Part shown: piece by piece, positions 5,224 through 5,240 of the stretch
Position numbering within the stretch: position 1 is the first letter of the stretch
Layout: each line of letters begins with the position of its first letter
Source of the DNA: Flavobacterium psychrophilum
GTDB taxonomy: Bacteria; Bacteroidota; Bacteroidia; Flavobacteriales; Flavobacteriaceae
Assembly: GCA_945897545.1 (NCBI GenBank)
Contig: CAMDGJ010000206.1
Span: 1 to 5,240 of the forward strand
Length of the DNA: 5,240 nucleotides
Direction: 5' to 3'
Made by a program: the position numbers and the translations under genes
Notes under the pieces: model-generated
What the model saw: only the letters and a program-made list of their open reading frames with translations
Databases searched by the model: none
What the model was told of the DNA's origin: nothing

Positions 5224-5240
5224 GTTTAAAAAAGCGGAAG
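5224..5240. other. Short tail after the Res stop
   Basis: Only 17 bases remain. They contain a second stop in the res frame (5227-5229) and AAAAGCGGA at 5230-5238, a word also found at 1842-1850 in the leader of mod. It is too short to tell whether the rest of res, a deletion junction or an insertion follows. Confidence 0.4.

Noticed and set aside
1..5240. tRNA, rRNA, CRISPR array, insertion-sequence transposase
   Set aside because: No cloverleaf, no rRNA-like stretch, no regularly spaced repeats and no transposase motifs were seen on either strand.

Overview
The window looks like chromosomal DNA from a Bacteroidota bacterium, probably a flavobacterium. The DNA is AT-rich and the genes lack clear Shine-Dalgarno sequences. 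A TAnnTTTG-type -7 element is visible, and the proteins read like Bacteroidota versions of their families. This assignment is an inference from style, not from a marker gene.

Layout, left to right. (1) Positions 1-417, minus strand: the first 139 codons of an unrecognised protein that runs off the left edge. Its GC content is visibly higher than the rest, as if it were resident chromosome. (2) 418-517: a 100-bp divergent gap with a 16-bp near-palindrome just before the next start codon. (3) 518-1561, plus strand: an apparently intact XerC/D-like tyrosine recombinase (347 aa) with all six catalytic residues and an extra N-terminal domain. (4) 1562-1942: a gene-free stretch of about 380 bp. It holds a nested inverted-repeat structure, a candidate outward promoter, and a C-rich, G-poor tract whose minus strand fits a G-quadruplex pattern. 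(5) 1943-3973, plus strand: a type III restriction-modification methyltransferase gene (mod). One in-frame TAA splits it five codons before the DPPY catalytic motif. (6) 3985-5223, plus strand: the matching restriction/helicase gene (res), 11 bp after mod. It stops after helicase motif IV, so the later helicase motifs and the nuclease are missing.

Reading as a whole: a mobile-type recombinase sits next to a very AT-rich type III R-M operon that appears to have decayed, with both subunits broken. The structured DNA directly after the recombinase gene has the layout of paired inverted binding boxes. It could be a recombination or attachment site through which the R-M cargo arrived. That link is a hypothesis. 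The damage to mod and res is directly readable, although an assembly or sequencing error cannot be excluded from the sequence alone.
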